7,536 nucleotides of DNA, taken from positions 1 through 7,536 of the forward strand of contig JAHJLU010000316.1 in the NCBI GenBank assembly GCA_018821745.1, given 5' to 3'. Position 1 is the first letter of the stretch. Each line of letters opens with the position of its first letter. A program made the translations under genes and the position numbers. The DNA comes from Myxococcota bacterium (GTDB lineage: Bacteria; Myxococcota_A; Polyangia; HGW-17). The notes under the pieces are model-generated. The model was not told the origin of the DNA. It did no database searches and saw nothing but the letters and a program-made list of their open reading frames with translations. Shown here in pieces: positions 6,787-7,536 of the stretch.

Positions 6787-7536
6787 ATGTTTGCAGCACA
6801 CAGTAGAACAGCGGAACCGGTAGCCGAGAAGTTCATCGCTCTGGAGAGAGCGAAGAAGAGCGAGCCTGCGGTGAGCCTGGAGGAGCATCGCAACAGGAGC
6901 GCCATGGCGAGAGTCTTGGCCGAACTCATGCCCCGCCCCGAGCAATACACCGACAGCTTCCCCCTCTCCTTTTCCATATACATGGATGCCATGAACCAGT
7001 TATGGGCGTTCGCGCAACAGATTCGTCAAGTTCCGCCACTCAACACCATCGGGGATTTCGACGATGCCATGGAGGGCCTGCACTGCATCAGTTCCGGGGA
7101 CGCCCTCATCGGGCAGGCATTCCACGACTGTGCCGTGTACTTTGATCGAGTGGTGGGTGAAGCGCAGGAGAGCCTCGCCAGCGTCACGCTGGCCATGTTT
7201 CGGGAGTGGAAAGTGAGCCCGGATCTGGTTCACGTGCTCAGTTCCATGGAGTGGTCCCGCATGGGGCTCTATTACTATGAGGGCGAAAAAGAGGGGCGGG
7301 TTCTGCTCAGGGATTTCCTCTCCGGGGAGCTCTTTGAGGCCGTAAACCCGCTGGGACATGAGGCCCAACAGAATGAGCTCTGGTTCACACGGCTGCTCCC
7401 TCCCATTGAAGGATTCTTTGACGAATATGTGGTGTTTGTTGACCCCTATGTGATCGAGGCCGATGAAGAAAACGCCTGGAGAGAATACTTTGGTCGGGTT
7501 CTGCCGCCGGAAACATCCCCCGCACACGGGAGCGCC
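6787..7536 (+). CDS. Protein of unknown function, possibly related to SEC-C-associated proteins (partial, C-terminus off window)
   Basis: An open frame of exactly 250 codons reaches the window edge without a stop, so the C-terminus is missing. There is no signal peptide or membrane helix, so the protein is probably cytoplasmic. The N-terminal 50 residues are basic and hydrophilic. Residues about 60-160 look helical. Residues about 157-240 alternate strands and turns around EGRVLLRDFLSGELFEAV, NELWFTRLLPPIEG and FDEYVVFVDPYVIEAD. That pattern recalls the region next to SEC-C zinc motifs in uncharacterised bacterial proteins, where a 'LxDLLTGE' strand is followed by an 'ARLxP' strand. The resemblance is weak and no SEC-C cysteines are seen in the part present. 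The gap before it (6582-6786) shows no gene and no clear terminator. No function can be assigned and no link to the neighbouring operon is visible. Confidence 0.7.
   Translation, partial: MFAAHSRTAEPVAEKFIALERAKKSEPAVSLEEHRNRSAMARVLAELMPRPEQYTDSFPLSFSIYMDAMNQLWAFAQQIRQVPPLNTIGDFDDAMEGLHCISSGDALIGQAFHDCAVYFDRVVGEAQESLASVTLAMFREWKVSPDLVHVLSSMEWSRMGLYYYEGEKEGRVLLRDFLSGELFEAVNPLGHEAQQNELWFTRLLPPIEGFFDEYVVFVDPYVIEADEENAWREYFGRVLPPETSPAHGSA

Noticed and set aside
5844..6992. Antisense open frame (382 codons) spanning the SIMPL gene and the next gene start
   Set aside because: The plus-strand frame carries the SIMPL signature and a good ribosome binding site; the antisense product is Gly/His-rich without family motifs and crosses two unrelated genes.

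Overview
The window reads as a GC-rich bacterial chromosome segment from a Gram-negative lineage. The combination of ECF sigma factor, FecR, VIT/VWA, SIMPL and a membrane GAF sensor is reminiscent of Myxococcota or other former Deltaproteobacteria. That placement is inferred from protein style only; no marker gene is present. There are no RNA genes, insertion sequences, CRISPR arrays or other signs of mobility.

Layout: (1) A minus-strand gene, cut off by the left edge, encodes a membrane sensor with a Cys/His-containing V4R-like input domain, two transmembrane segments and a GAF-like domain. (2) A 224-base divergent intergenic region holds a sigma-70-like promoter candidate and several CCGGT-type half sites. 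(3) Reading right, an ECF sigma factor gene overlaps by 68 bases a 1259-residue gene. (4) The long gene encodes a fused transmembrane protein: a ChrR/RsrA-like zinc anti-sigma motif, one membrane helix, then FecR, VIT, VWA, a basic linker, TPR-like helices and a C-terminal beta domain. (5) After 128 bases with its own promoter candidate comes a membrane-anchored SIMPL (DUF541) protein. (6) After another 205 bases a plus-strand gene of unknown function runs off the right edge.

The likely system is the sigma factor plus the giant fusion. The N-terminal zinc module would hold the sigma factor at the inner membrane. The extracytoplasmic part would sense through its FecR domain and through a VIT/VWA platform with an intact metal (MIDAS) site. 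This looks like cell-surface signalling in which the sensor is itself a VIT/VWA adhesion or scaffold protein. The SIMPL protein is a plausible envelope-located neighbour, but no direct link is visible. The divergent sensor gene may share the control region.
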